Source of the DNA: Neurospora tetrasperma FGSC 2508
Lineage: Eukaryota; Ascomycota; Sordariomycetes; Sordariales; Sordariaceae
Assembly (NCBI RefSeq): GCF_000213175.1
Contig: NW_009799102.1
Location: forward strand, 1,471,648-1,535,647
Reading direction: 5' to 3'
DNA: 64,000 nt
Position numbers and translations under genes: made by a program. Shown here in pieces: positions 50,647-62,450 of the stretch. The notes below the pieces were generated by a model. The model was not told where the DNA came from and did no database searches. It worked only from the letters and a program-made list of their open reading frames with translations. How positions within the stretch are numbered: the stretch's first letter is position 1; every line of letters begins with the position of its first letter.

Positions 50647-51801
50647 CCTCTATTCAGTAACGACAGGTAATGACGCCCTTTGAAAGGACTTTGAACAAAC
50701 GGTATCTTGCAATATTTTGAAATAATTTAGGAGAGTTGAAGTCTAGGACTTCCGCTTGAGCCCCGTTTGGGAAACGTGAATGAACGTAATGCCAAGCCGA
50801 AGCCAAGTGTACGTAGTGTTGTACTGCACTACACTACGTACGGGCAACTTGAAGTGTGGGCCACACAGGAGCTTGAGTGGAGACTGACACGCGGGCAGCA
50901 GGGAGACATCACTGTGAGATTCAGGGGTATTTGTTACTGCACACCCCGGGCCGTTCCTGAAAGCCTTCTGTGGATAGGTACCTCTACCTACCTCTAGTGT
51001 ACCGCCGTATCATCTTGAAGCTATTGCTGTTATTGCCAACAAGCACAAGGTCCATCCACAATGGCGGCAATTCGACCAATGGTCTAATTAACATGTATTC
51101 TCTAGTTCTCCTATTTTTCTTCTTGTGTGATGACTATTCCCTGCTAGAGCTTTGCTACCCCCTTTTGACCGTAGACATTTGCGTGAAGAGAACCTGAGAA
51201 GCTTTGATAAAGAGATATTGAAGCGCAAGCAAGGATATGAAAGGCCGACCGAGTGTACCAACAAGGTCGGGGGATGTTGACTGTGCACATCGTTTTAGTA
51301 AACGAATCAAACATCTACCTACCTGATCAAGCGTCCGGCTCAGACTCTTCGCTACTTCTGGACCTAGACTTCAATAACAGCAGCATCTCTAAAACCAGCA
51401 AGTCCTACCATGCGCTCATAACATACCGAAAAGAGAGAAACCTGTGCAGCATTGTTGGCAAAACGTCACAGAAAAATAAAGCGTTTGTAGACGTCTTACA
51501 TTGCCTCCCCTATCCACATCACTCATCGGGGACTGCGTCGCTATTGTAATGAGTCAGTGTGCCACCACTTCGTCATGTTTTATAAGATTAATCGGCCCTC
51601 GTCTGGGCAGCAGCCTAGTGTGATGAGATAATCCTGAACAATGGAAAACAATCTTTACCCTTGGCTTAAGCCAATTTCTTTTTATCTTCTTTGAAATTCG
51701 TATCCCTGCCGAAGCATCAGCTGTAAGAGAATGAAAGGCTAACCACTAAGCCTAAGCACTCGCTGGCTTTCTAAGCTGCTAATGTCGTCAACGTGCCATT
51801 T
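50647..51801. other. Intergenic between TRAPPC13-like and KH-protein genes
   Basis: No gene seen. Contains one AGGTACCT palindrome (50976-50983) and one TGAGTCA (51550-51556). Confidence 0.6.
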
Positions 51802-52380
51802 TCAGAGGCCAGGGGGCGGGGGGACCTGGAAGACGGTTAGTTCAAGTGTTTAATCGTCATGACATGGGACTTTACATACCGCGCTATAGCCACCAGACAT
51901 TCCGGGAGGAGCGCCGGGCGGAGGTGGGGGAGGGGCAGCAGACGATGGGGGAGGAGGCGGAGGGGGGGCTGCTTCAGTAGGAGGCGGAGGTGGAGGAGAT
52001 GCCGAAGCACCGGGGGCACCGGGGACACCAGTAGCCGCAGCAGCTGGAGTTACCTGTCCAGCCTGAGCGGCATACCATTGTTGATACAGTTGGACGTAGC
52101 TATTGAAACCATTAGCTAGCTATCACTAATGAAATCGGATTTCACTTACGCTTGATAGCCACCATATGCGGCGTATGGGTCAGCCGCACCAGCTGCAGCA
52201 TAAGGGTCAGTAGCGGCAGCGCCGCCGTAGTATTGGGCATATTGGGCAGCATAATCCGTCGTGGCCGCTGCAGGAGCCGTGGGAGTAGGGGGCGCGACCG
52301 AAGGGCCACCACCAGGAGCAGGCGAGTTGGTGTAGCTGCTGTGATGGCTGTTGTCGTGGTGCCCGCCATGAAGGTGATCT

Positions 52381-52414
<34 letters not shown>

Positions 52415-53896
52415 AGCCCCGCCCATGGTAAGAGTCGCCACCTCTGGGCTCCCGCTCCCGATCACGGTAATCCCTAGGACCGTTGTACTGGCGGGGCGGA
52501 CGGCTCTTGAACTCTTCATACTGTTGTTTGACGTTCTCCATCAGATCCTCGCAAAGCTCCTTGGCTTTCTCTACCATCTTAGGATCGGGCCCAGCGACAT
52601 GCAAATACATGTCGTCGTCGCTCTCGCGGCCTGTTGATGCCTCGATGTAACCGGAGCCACGGCCCTTGATTTGGACTCGGCAGCCAGTCTCCTGCTGGAT
52701 ATGCTTGACGTAAGCGCCACCATGACCAACCACCTGGGCGCGGAGGTTGAATCCTGGGACGGGTTCAAGATTGATGGGGATTCTCTCTTCCGGCCATTTG
52801 CGCTTGAAAGCACGTTAGCTCCAGTTGAACATAGCTGAGGGGACTTTGGACTTACACGACCGTATTCATCACGTTCGACCTGTTCCTGGTCCCTGCGGCG
52901 GAAACGACGTTCGTCAACGAGTTGGGGAAGTTCTTGTTTCATCATTTCTTCGATTTTGGCAACGGCCTTTTCCAACCCTTCCTTGGACGTGCTTGTGACA
53001 TGCAGATACAGCGGAGGGTTCTGAAGTCAAATGCATCAGCGACGAGAACTTGTAGACCAGTCTCAAGAAGCAATCACATACCGCAGGTGTCGCCATGCTC
53101 TTGTCGGGGTAGTAGCTACCGCGAGTGGTGACATCTTGAACAGAAAACGGTCAATGAACAGTTCTCCAAACTTAACGTGTATAAAGGCGGGGCATACCGG
53201 CACCAGTCTCATCTTTGATCTATATTCAAGCAGCCAAGGTCAGCAGTTGCAATGTGGATGGCCCTGTGCGAGCTACCATGCCTCCTGTAAGCAAGAGTAT
53301 CCCGCACAAGATTGTACAGCATTAACGGAGACGCTAACAAGACAGATGCGGTCTCGCGAGTGCTGACAGTTGATCAGTGGGTTAACCAAGGAGTAATTAC
53401 CATTTTCTGGGTCGAACCCTTTGTCAAGAGATATCTGTTACGGAGATCGTTGACCTCGATATCCTTGATGAAGTCTCCATCGGAAATGTACATCTCTCCA
53501 TTGATATTCGCGGGGACGCTGCCCTCTCTAGTACCGGCAGATCGGACGGGTGGGACATCGACGTGTTGGATTCCTTTACGAGCCTGAAGCTGGGCTTGAA
53601 TACGGGCGGCAGCGGCAGCTACAAAGCGGTCAGCGACAATTGATACAACAGGCCTCTATATCGCGAGCTAAATGCATACCAGCGGCGGCAGCAGGGTCAA
53701 CTGCTGGCTTTGTGGAATCGGGAGTCGCGCTATCACGGGGTTTGGAAAGAGGGCTGCGGTCGCGATCCCGGCCGGAGTCCGACTTCCTCGCGGGAGGAGA
53801 ACGAGACCGGCGGTCGAAGCGTGATACTCTCTTAGGTTCAGGCTCGGTCTGGTCAAAGCGAGAGCGCTTTGCGCTCCGACGTTCTGCGTCGTCCAT
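51802..53896 (-). CDS. KH-domain RNA-binding protein (KHDC4/BLOM7-like), eight exons
   Basis: Minus-strand exons: 53896-53680, 53618-53401, 53219-53198, 53134-53082, 53020-52856, 52802-52150, 52099-51880 and 51825-51802; 523 aa. Each join keeps the frame and the phases sum correctly. The N-terminus is an Arg/Ser-rich charged tail (DRRSRSPPARKS), as in splicing factors. The first KH-like domain covers about 115-215, including GEMYISDGDFIKDIEVNDL, RYLLTKGSTQKMIKDETGADVTTRGSYYPD and PPLYLHVTS. The second (about 230-310) contains VVGHGGAYVKHIQQETGCRVQIKGRGSGYIE and MYLHVAGPDPKMVEKAKELCEDL. These paired blocks match human KHDC4, a pre-mRNA splicing-associated protein. The tail is Gly/Asn/Tyr-rich and then poly-Pro, ending VPPPPGL. 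Exons 3 (22 nt) and 8 (24 nt) are microexons. A role in splicing is inferred from family. Confidence 0.88.
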
Positions 53897-55151
53897 ATTC
53901 GGAGCGATTCGGTCGGGTACCGGGTTGGTTTGTAAAATGTGTCGAATGGGCTGCTGATGGAGGTGGTTTGTCGCGCCCAAGAATGGAAACGATCAGTGGA
54001 TGCCTAGTAGGAATTGTTGAACTCTGAACTTTGCAAAAACGAAAAAGAAAACGGGCCGCCTGTGTTGAAGACCACTAGTTGGAGTTGGACCGTGACCTTT
54101 TGAAGACACCAGCCGCCAGTGCATGACATTTAAGCCTGTCCCGTCAAAGGGAAAGGGTTGGCTGTGGAGACTTGTGAAAACCCACGAGGCTGTGAGACGT
54201 GGAGCATCGGGCGCGCCGTCAGGTTCGTCTATGATTGGCTCTTTGGACCCAAAATGCTGTGGATCGTTTCCGGTTTGGTGGTTTGGGCTCTCGATCTCAG
54301 GACGGCATTGCAGAAGTGGAAGCGGCAGGTAAGTATCGCCGGGCCATGAAGGTGCGCGGCGCCCAGTCCGGTAGAAAATCCGAGTACCCGACGACTGAAG
54401 TTCAGATTGCCACTTGGACGACGGATCTTTCAGACGGGACGTTGAGCAACACCGAGTTTGGATGTCTGCGCTCCGGTTGCGACTTTTCCACTTTTTCATC
54501 TGAATACAATGGTCAAATCATGACGTATTAGGCCAACATGGCTGAGATCATTGCTGAGTGTCCCATTCATTGTCTTTCATTCTTCTGAGTGTCCAGCCGA
54601 CTGCGTCAAGCTACACTACAATGCCGATAAGCTAGGTTGAACAAGAAACGGCAGCACAACGAAGCTTCAACTGCCACGACTGGAGGCCCGGGCGGGCTTC
54701 GGCCGGCAGACAGGCAAATTTGCGACACTACCATTCGGCAACCCGAGCTTGGGACTAGCTGGGGCTCCTCTATTTTACATTGGTCGATCCATGTCGGCCT
54801 CCACAATCGGCGGTCACATCGGTCACATCGCCAGTGCATCCCGCTAGCAACGAGGGCCTGGAGCCACGTCTAGAGCCCTGTGTTAATCACTGATCCTCCA
54901 TCGAGCTCCGATGTTCGGGTGAGTCACTAGCGGCTGGTGAAAACATATCCAGTGGGTTTGATCCATCCATTTCCTGACGGGACCTCGTCGCCATCCTCCA
55001 AACCCATCTCGTGCTTCCATTTATCTGTACATACCTCCCCCCTCCCAGCTCACCACCACCGTAGCATACGTACTCGTCGGCTCCGGATCGATTTGCACGA
55101 GGGGCAGTGAAGCAAACTTCGCTCTCTCTATACATCATACTCGCGACGACC
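53897..55151. other. Divergent promoter region between KH-protein gene and ilv-6
   Basis: About 1.25 kb separating two divergent starts. I see no conserved coding sequence. A TGAGTCA site lies at 54920-54926. Confidence 0.6.
54920..54926. promoter_or_regulatory. Putative CPC1/Gcn4-type site TGAGTCA upstream of ilv-6
   Basis: Exact TGAGTCA, 226 bp upstream of the ilv-6 ATG. CPC1, the Neurospora Gcn4 homologue, binds TGA(C/G)TCA and activates amino-acid biosynthesis genes under starvation. Such 7-mers also occur by chance, so function is inferred. Confidence 0.5.
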
Positions 55152-56210
55152 ATGGCGTCTCGCGGCCTCGTGATGTCCGCGCCACTGCGCCGGATATCGG
55201 CGAAGGCAAGGGATGCCGCTCCCGTCGCCCGGCAGTCTCTTCCGGCGGCCATTGGCGTCCGGTACAGCTCCCACAGCAGCTCGACCTCTGCCATTGCCTA
55301 CAAGGCCATCCGCCGCCGCCATGCGCCTCTCCCCGCTGCCGACGCTCCTCCTGCCTGGTCGTCCGCCCAGGCCGCCGTTTCCAACATCCTCTACGAGACG
55401 CCCTCCCCCTCGCTCGCCCCTCCCAAGCGTCACATCCTGAACTGCTTGGTCCAGAACGAGCCTGGTGTGCTGTCGCGCGTCTCGGGTATCTTGGCTGCCA
55501 GAGGCTTCAACATCGACTCGCTCGTTGTTTGCAACACCGAGGTTGATGATCTCTCCCGCATGACCATTGTCCTGACCGGTCAGGACGGTGTTGTTGAGCA
55601 GGCGCGCAGGCAGTTGGAGGACTTGGTCCCCGTCTGGGCCGTTCTCGACTACAGCAAGGCCGCTCTCGTGCAGAGAGAGTTGCTCTTGGCCAAGATCAAC
55701 ATTCTCGGCCCCGAGTACTTTGAGGAACTTCTCGCTCACCACCGCGAGATCACCGCCGAGGCCACCGAGGGCGAATCTGGCAAGCTCGAGAATGGCGGCG
55801 AGCACAGCCTGGAGGAGACTGCCAAGGACTTCCACCCCAGCCGCTTGGTAGCCAGCGAGGCGTTGAGGCACAAGCATGAGCATCTCAAGAGCATCACATA
55901 CTTCACCCACCAGTTCGGCGGCAAGGTATTGGATATTAGCACTAACAGCTGCATCGTCGAAGTGTAAGTTTGAGTCACCCTTTGGTCTCGCGCCCCTGTC
56001 AAGCTTACATACTAACCACTCTTCCACAGCTCCGCGAAGCCCGTCAGAATCGACTCTTTCCTCAAGCTCATTGCCCCCTTCGGCATTCTTGAGTCCGCCC
56101 GTACTGGTCTCATGGCCCTGCCCCGCTCTCCTCTTTACGAGCACGGCGAGGAGACCCATGTGAAGGAGGCCGATGACGTTGTTGATGCTAGCCAGCTTCC
56201 CCCTGGTTAA
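55152..56210 (+). CDS. ilv-6: Acetolactate synthase regulatory (small) subunit, mitochondrial
   Basis: Two exons (55152-55963 and 56030-56210) encode 330 aa. The protein binds the catalytic acetolactate synthase and confers valine feedback inhibition in branched-chain amino-acid synthesis in mitochondria. The ATG in ACCATGG at 55152 starts a basic, Ser/Ala-rich transit peptide (about 1-45). The ACT domain begins with KRHILNCLVQNEPGVLSRVSGILAARGFNIDSLVV and continues through DLSRMTIVLTGQ. The C-terminal ALS_ss domain includes KAALVQRELLLAKINILGPEY, and FGGKVLDISTNSCIVEVSAKPVRIDSFLKLIAPFGILESARTG spans the splice junction. The intron has an ACTAAC branch site and splits the Val codon of EV-SAKP. 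A Glu/Gly-rich insert (about 205-235) fits the eukaryotic form. It is convergent with arg-12. Confidence 0.95.
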
Positions 56211-56677
56211 ACAAGGGACGGTGTGTGCAAAAGGAAAGGGAAAAAATGGGAAAGGATTTACCCAGGAGTTGTGGATCGGATTGGTCAATTGGTCCTCTTA
56301 TTTTCGCACTTTGCAGAATTGTCTCCATGTGCCTCGTCTATTCTAATAGCTGCAGCGGCGTTACAAGAAACACATGAAAAGTAGTTGATCAGCCTTTTGC
56401 AACATCTCGAAAAATCCGTCATCATTTTATGTCGTTTCTCTTTTGTCTTATTACCCGTCTAGATAGAATACAGTAAGACGAACCGATGTGAAGGAGGAAA
56501 AAAAAAAGCCAATAACTTTTGTGTGTATCTAAGAATATGGTTATATTAAGCAACCAAACCCCCTTAACCCATGGAATACAACGCCTGCCTTACTGCTGCC
56601 ATGATATGCTTACGATGTACGAAGAGTGGATGGAACCAAGATGCAACCAAAAGAAACCTTGTCATATCGCTTCTTGC
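56211..56677. other. Shared 3' region of convergent ilv-6 and arg-12
   Basis: Contains T-rich and A-rich tracts (for example an A run near 56499) typical of untranslated 3' ends. No gene. Confidence 0.6.
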
Positions 56678-57943
56678 TCAAAGTATCCTGCCGTTGTTGA
56701 CGACGAAAGCCTCAAGGGCAGCTAGGTAAAAGCACAAACGTGATTAGCTCAAGTTTCATCCGGGGCAGAATATAGATCGCTTCACTTACAGACGGCAGCC
56801 CAGAGCCTATTTTCGGCCTCGGGAAAGACCAAGGACTGAGGACCATAGAAAACCTCGTCATCAACCTCCTCCGGGTGCCTAGGAAGGCAGTGCATGAACT
56901 TCCAGCCGGGCTTCGCGCCGCCACGCTTAGCCAGCTCGTTGGTTATCTGGAAGCCGGCAAACGCCTTGAGACGCCTCTGGGTCTCGGCCTCCTGACCCAT
57001 GGACACCCAGGTATCGGTAACCAGGATATCGGCGTCCTTGACGGCCTCCTCGGGGACCGTGGTCTCGATCAGCTTGCCGGGCTTGGCAACGCCATCGGCG
57101 GCGCTGAGGATGATCTGCTTCATGCGGTCGGGGATGCCGTAGCCGGCGGGCGAGGCGACGGCGATGTCGACGCCCAGCATGACGCAGGCGGTGGCCATGT
57201 CGAAAAGCACGTTGTTAGAGTCGCCGACCCAGGCGACCTTCATGCCCTCGAGTCCGAGGCTGGCCTCGTGGGCGGGCTTGGTGGCAAAAGCCTCGTGGAT
57301 GGTCTGGAAGTCGGCAATGGCCTGGAGCGGGTGGAAGTCATCGGACAGGGCGTTGATGACAGGTACCGATGAGTCCTTGGCGAGGTCAGCGACGTCGGAG
57401 TGAGGACCGACGCGGGCTACCATGCACGAGGTCATGGAGGAGATGACCTTGGAAGTATCATAGAGAGACTCGTTGACCTGTGGAAAGTGTCGTTAGTGAT
57501 CGAGGTGCTGGTCGTTGCGCATGTATGTGTCTCTTTTAGGCGGGGGGGGAGACGATGGAGCCGAGACGGTAGTTAACACTTACACCCAGTTGGATGTCAT
57601 CCTTGCCGAGGAACATGGGGTGGCCGCCCATGAGGGCCACAGCGGCCTCGGTCGAGACACGGGTCCTGGTGCTTCGCTTGCTAAACATCATGGCCACGGT
57701 CCGTCCCTTTAGCTTGCCGTCCAAAGTGCGGGGTACCTGACCGGGGCCAGCAGCGAAGGCGGCCTTGGTGGCCTGCTTGTAAGCAGAAGCATTGAGGACA
57801 AGCTTGGAGAACTCGGCAGGGCTAAGCTGGCTGATGGAGAGAAGATGGCGGGGGGTACTGCTGGCGGCGCTGTTGGACGCAGAGCGAGCCTGGATTTGTC
57901 CGACAGCGGACTTGATGGTGCGAGTCGTTGCCCGGGACATCAT
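56678..57943 (-). CDS. arg-12: Ornithine carbamoyltransferase, mitochondrial
   Basis: Three minus-strand exons (57943-57584, 57477-56790, 56721-56678) encode 363 aa. The enzyme joins carbamoyl phosphate and ornithine to make citrulline in arginine synthesis, in the mitochondrial matrix. The first ~25 residues ([21 protein letters not shown]) form a transit peptide. The carbamoyl-phosphate loop STRTR lies in [17 protein letters not shown], with [30 protein letters not shown] joined across intron 1. The second domain contains [15 protein letters not shown], the SMG loop DTWVSMGQE and the ornithine-site motif [17 protein letters not shown] 14-codon last exon ends [13 protein letters not shown], a typical terminus. 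All key motifs are intact. Two in-tandem ATGs begin the frame; the outer one is used here. Confidence 0.96.
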
Positions 57944-59552
57944 GATGGCGATGGAGAGGTAAATCGGGTATCTGGTGAGGACAAGGAAAGAGAGAAATGT
58001 CTAACGAGGAAAAAGTGCAATGGGGTATCTTAAGAAATGAGAGATGAGTTGTGAAAGAAGTTGGAAAGTGAGTCAGCCAGGAAGAGTGGCCCCGGGGGGA
58101 AAGCTGCAGTACTAGTGTTTATCAAGACCCTTTCCACTTCCTTTATGAATCAATTCGCGAACCGTGACTCTTCACAGATACCCTGGTCTTTCGTCCTTTC
58201 TCTTTTCAGCCCCAGACTTTCGGAATAGCCTCTTCCCAGTCTGCAAACCCACAGTCAAGGAACAAGACGATTAAGTAGCTCAGTGTTGAGGGCCCTTACG
58301 GGGATGAGCTTGGTAGCAGGGAATAGGTCTCTTGGGTCAAAAGATAACAGCCAAGAGTTGAATTGCACAACATTTTGATTTTGAAACTGCACCGACACCG
58401 GCTATCTGCACGTTTGTCTTCCAACTCTTTATTTTATCTTTCTTGCTTTTATCGTTTTTCTCTCTCTTTAAACTGTCTTACATACTCAGTTCCTTCACGC
58501 TCACAATCAAATAGCCCAGTCACAGCTGTTTCCCGCCTCCAACCGTCAGTGAAGCTCAGCATGTGAGGTGTGTCATTCAGGATAAGAACCCTAGTGTGAG
58601 GAACGGGTACATGCAGGTCTGACGAATTGGAGCTTGTTCAATGGTTGGTTACTTGAGCTTCACTCCCCGCCACACCACGACGGGACAGGCCGGTGGGGTG
58701 TCTGGAGCCGCTGGGCAAGCTGGACTGGGCTTCTCCAAGTTCGGGGTTGCGGCCCCACCCATGCCGTTCAGTCGTCCATCATCCATCCACTGGGAATTTG
58801 GATGCAACCGACGAACAGGCACATCCGGTCACCGGTCCCATCGCGACCTCGCGGAAGGGTGAGGGCAAAGAGTTTCCTTCCGTGTTCCGGCGCCGAAGGT
58901 CACGCAAACCAAGTGCGATGCAGGCACGGGCAGGGCCAATCAACCTAAGCGGAAGCTGATCCCGGTCGCGCACAGGGCAACCTTGCGGGCATACACTAAG
59001 TAGTGTAGAAGCCGCTATTTTGGTGTAGTCCCGTCTTGGTGCAGCACTACCTTAACTGCATGAAGGCACTGTCAACCTGTAGAATAGTGCCAGCTCACGC
59101 ATCATGTTGTTAGTGCATGGCTCGTGATCTAGGTAGGTAGGTACCTCCATATCCGAAGACTTGATGTGTCGGCTGCGAGCCCAACTTCAATCTCAACGTC
59201 GCTGAAACACCAACCGTCCTGCTTTGTTGCAACACCATTCCAGTATAAATCGTCCATACTATACTTCATCGATTCATCCTCATCAATTTCCTGAGACATA
59301 TTGTTCATTATATCGAGTTCTTCTAGCCTATCAGTTTATCTTATCCTTGATCAACCTAGTATCTAGAGGTACCTCCGTGCCAACACCCGACCGTTTAACT
59401 CGTCCGTTGTCGTTATCGCAGGAGCGTCCAAGCTTCACGGCAATCTACCATTGCTCGTCTGCCTGCGATCATTCATCCACTCATTGCCCATTTCAGTCTT
59501 TACACTTCATTCATGAGGGCTTGAGAACCGAATCCAGCACCATCGTTTCGAC
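57944..59552. other. Divergent promoter region between arg-12 and the LEA-domain gene
   Basis: About 1.6 kb without a recognisable gene. Holds TGAGTCA (58069-58075), TGACTC (58165-58170) and two AGGTACCT palindromes (59139-59146 and 59367-59374). Confidence 0.6.
58069..58075. promoter_or_regulatory. Putative CPC1/Gcn4-type site TGAGTCA upstream of arg-12
   Basis: Exact site 126 bp upstream of the arg-12 start codon, with a second core TGACTC at 58165-58170. Position and motif fit cross-pathway control, which is known to regulate arginine genes in Neurospora. Confidence 0.6.
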
Positions 59553-62450
59553 ATGTCGTCTTCCGACTTCGAAACCGAGCGGTCCCCTCTGCTCGCGGCG
59601 TCGACAAGCAGTAGGGATACCAAAACACTGGCCGATTTAACCGATGGAGCACTCGAATCTACGCCTCTGCTTTCGACGTCCAACACAACACCACGCTATG
59701 ACGGACGCGATGATCCAGACAGAGCTTCTTTGGTCTCGGCTGGGGCTTCTCATTCTGGAGATGGAGTACCATCAGCGCGGTCGACCACGAAGTCGACGCG
59801 ATGGCCCTCCATTGTCGCCGCGCTATTGTTGATGGGGCTCGCAACCTCCATCGCTATTGGCGCTTTTTTTGTTCCAGCTGCGGTTGAGAAATATGCCAAG
59901 GAGGCTATCGTCATCGAGCCGACAAACTTGGCGCTCGAGTCTATCACTACCGACGGCGTCCGTGCGCGAATCCAAGCAAACTTCCGTCTTGATGCTCAGC
60001 GTGTCAAGAATGTCTATATTAGACGAGTCGGCCAGTTCACCACGTGGCTGGCTAAAGAGCTGGCAACAGAGGAGACGAAGGTCAAGGTCTACTGGATTGA
60101 TCACGACAACATGTTGCTCGGAACTGCTGGCCTCCCTCCCTTGACGATTGCCATCGCGAATGGCCACAATACTGAGCTTGATATCATTGCCGATTTGGCT
60201 CCTGGTGATGCTGATACCATTCGGACCATTGCAAATCAGTTCTTGGGCGGGAAAATGGATACAATTCGTGTACGGGGAATAACGGAGATCACGGTCAAGA
60301 CAAGATTCAACATTCCCTTGGGAACGCACGCTGTTTCGGAAACAATGGAGTTTGAAGGTCAATCCCTCTACCGTCCCTTCGCAGCATTGTTATTTGGCGA
60401 AAAGTCATTCTTATAAATGAGAACAAACATGTGCTATGCCCCGATGTTGTGTCCTTCCACCACAATGACCTTGAATCCATACTGATACGTTTATTGTAGG
60501 CAAGGAATTGCCCCCGCTCCCCTCCTACAACATTACCGGTCTTAATTTTGAAGAGAGGCCCTTACCCGGCGATGATAGGCAGGGAATGGCAGCCGACGTT
60601 ACCATCACCACCTTCAACCCTTATCCAGTTGCTTTTGACGTACCCGCGCTCAAGTTCGAGGTCTCGGTTCCGGGATGCAAGAAGCATGGCCCGGCCATTT
60701 CTATCGCTACCGCCCTAACCGATGTCATTGCTCTTAGGCCGGAAGCCGATGTCGAAGTCACCGCCCATTCCATCGTCGAAGAATTGCCAGAGCCTCTTAC
60801 CCGTCCCTGCCCTGGTGGAACCTTGTCGCCGTTGGACAAGCTCTTTGAAGCCTACGTTGCAGGTGAGCCTGTATCGGTTCTCGTACGAGGTCAGAAAGAT
60901 CAAGGTGGAGAGGTCCCTGGTTGGATTGGGGACATCATCTCCAGTGTTACGGTCCCTGTACCTCTTCCGCAACAATCCTTTGACGACTTGATTCGTAACT
61001 TCTCTTTGACGGACGTATCATTCTCCTTGCCAGACCCGTTGGCAGATCCCGACGACCCCAATTCGAACCCCAAAGTGTCGGGCACTATCGTCGCTTTGGC
61101 AGCCCTCCCATCGGAACTGAATATTGGGTTGAACGTCTCCAGTGTCAAGGCCAAAGCGGATGTGTTTTATGACTCCAGGAAGCTAGGCGAACTGAAAATT
61201 GACGAGAAGGCCAGCTCCATTCAAATCGACGGCGGTCCCGGTGAAGAAAACTTGATTGAGATCACATCACGCGTTCATGATACGCCGCTCAAGGTTACCG
61301 ACGATGACGTGTTGACCGATGTTATTCAGGCCCTCCTTTTTGGTGACACCGATGTCATTCTCGACATCAGCGCTCTTGTCGACGTTGGCGTACATACAAT
61401 TCTTGGACAATTTGTGGTGAAGGGTGTCCCCGCGGAGGGCAGAATTCCGCTCAAACGTCCGTCTCTTCTCCAATGATATTTTGTCAGTCACCTTGCTGCT
61501 GTTGGCGATTATGCATCTCTTGTCGATGCTATCCATCAGTCGCTCACGCATACTTTATGGACATCTCAGAACACTGACATCTCGCTCCTTCACTAGCCCT
61601 TGGAAACGATCTTCTCGGCTCTATGCAGCCTCAAGTGGGAGAACTGGAAGTTGTTGACACTAGCCCAGTCTCAATATCTCTACAGGCGTCAGTTAACGTA
61701 ACCAACCCTACTCCATACGCGGCCTACATTCCTTGGATTAGCATCAACATTTTGAATAATGGAACTGTTCTCGGCGAGGCGCGTGCAAAGAGACTAACCA
61801 TCAAGCGTGGAAACAATACAAACCTGAAAGTGACGGCACTATGGAGGCCTTCTTTGGCCGGAGAAGATGGCGTGCAAATCGGCCGGGATCTGATTTCGCA
61901 GTACATATCCGGTTATAACACAACCGTGACGCTTAGAACACATCCGGGTACTATCCCATCAAAGCCAGAGCTGGGCAAAGCGCTGTCAAAATTCAACTTC
62001 ACGCTCCCAATGCCTAGACTTAGCGTGCCTGGCGACGATGAAGGTGGACGACACGATGGGGACGGCAACACCAATGATACGGCTCCTCACTTTATTCGGG
62101 GCGCGACCTTTCACATATTCTCTTCTCAAGCCACATTTACGTTAGCTTCGCCCTTCTCACGAAACACGATATATATCGAGCACATCAATGCTACGGCGCT
62201 GTACAATCACACGGAGGAAATCGGACGAATCAAGTATGATTCACCGTTTGGCTGCCCTCCGGGGGTGTCCACCACGCCTAGGTTGCCGGTGGACTGGTCT
62301 CTGGATTCGGTTGGACGTGATAAGGTGAAGGAAGCATTAGGTGGTAGGCTGAGGCTTGATGCGAAGGCTACTGTCAGTGTCAGGATTGGATCCTGGATAG
62401 AGACGCTGTGGTATGTTGGAAGGGGAATAGGGGCGAGCGTCCGCCTGTGA
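59553..62450 (+). CDS. Membrane-anchored LEA-like (DUF3712) protein, possible vacuolar Tag1-like protein
   Basis: Exons 59553-60357, 60500-61456 and 61597-62450 give 871 aa. The N-terminal ~84 residues are cytosolic and Ser/Thr-rich with two acidic dileucine motifs (ERSPLL at 9-14, ESTPLL at 35-40). One membrane anchor follows (about 86-107) and then a long lumenal region of repeated LEA-2-like beta domains, for example LALESITTDGVRARIQANFRLD, GMAADVTITTFNPYPVAFDVPALKFEVSV and VSISLQASVNVTNPTPYAAYIPWISINI, with several N-glycosylation sequons (NNT, NTT, NHT). Yeast Tag1 (YLR173W), a vacuolar protein that ends autophagy, has this architecture. Both donor sites are weak (GTCAAT and GTCCGT), so the exact joins are less sure; the second acceptor is supported by CTGAC 19 nt upstream. 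Function is inferred from layout only. Confidence 0.72.

Noticed and set aside
55128-56288. 386-aa minus-strand open frame over ilv-6
   Set aside because: Antisense shadow; the plus strand has the ACT domain, transit peptide and a well-supported intron.
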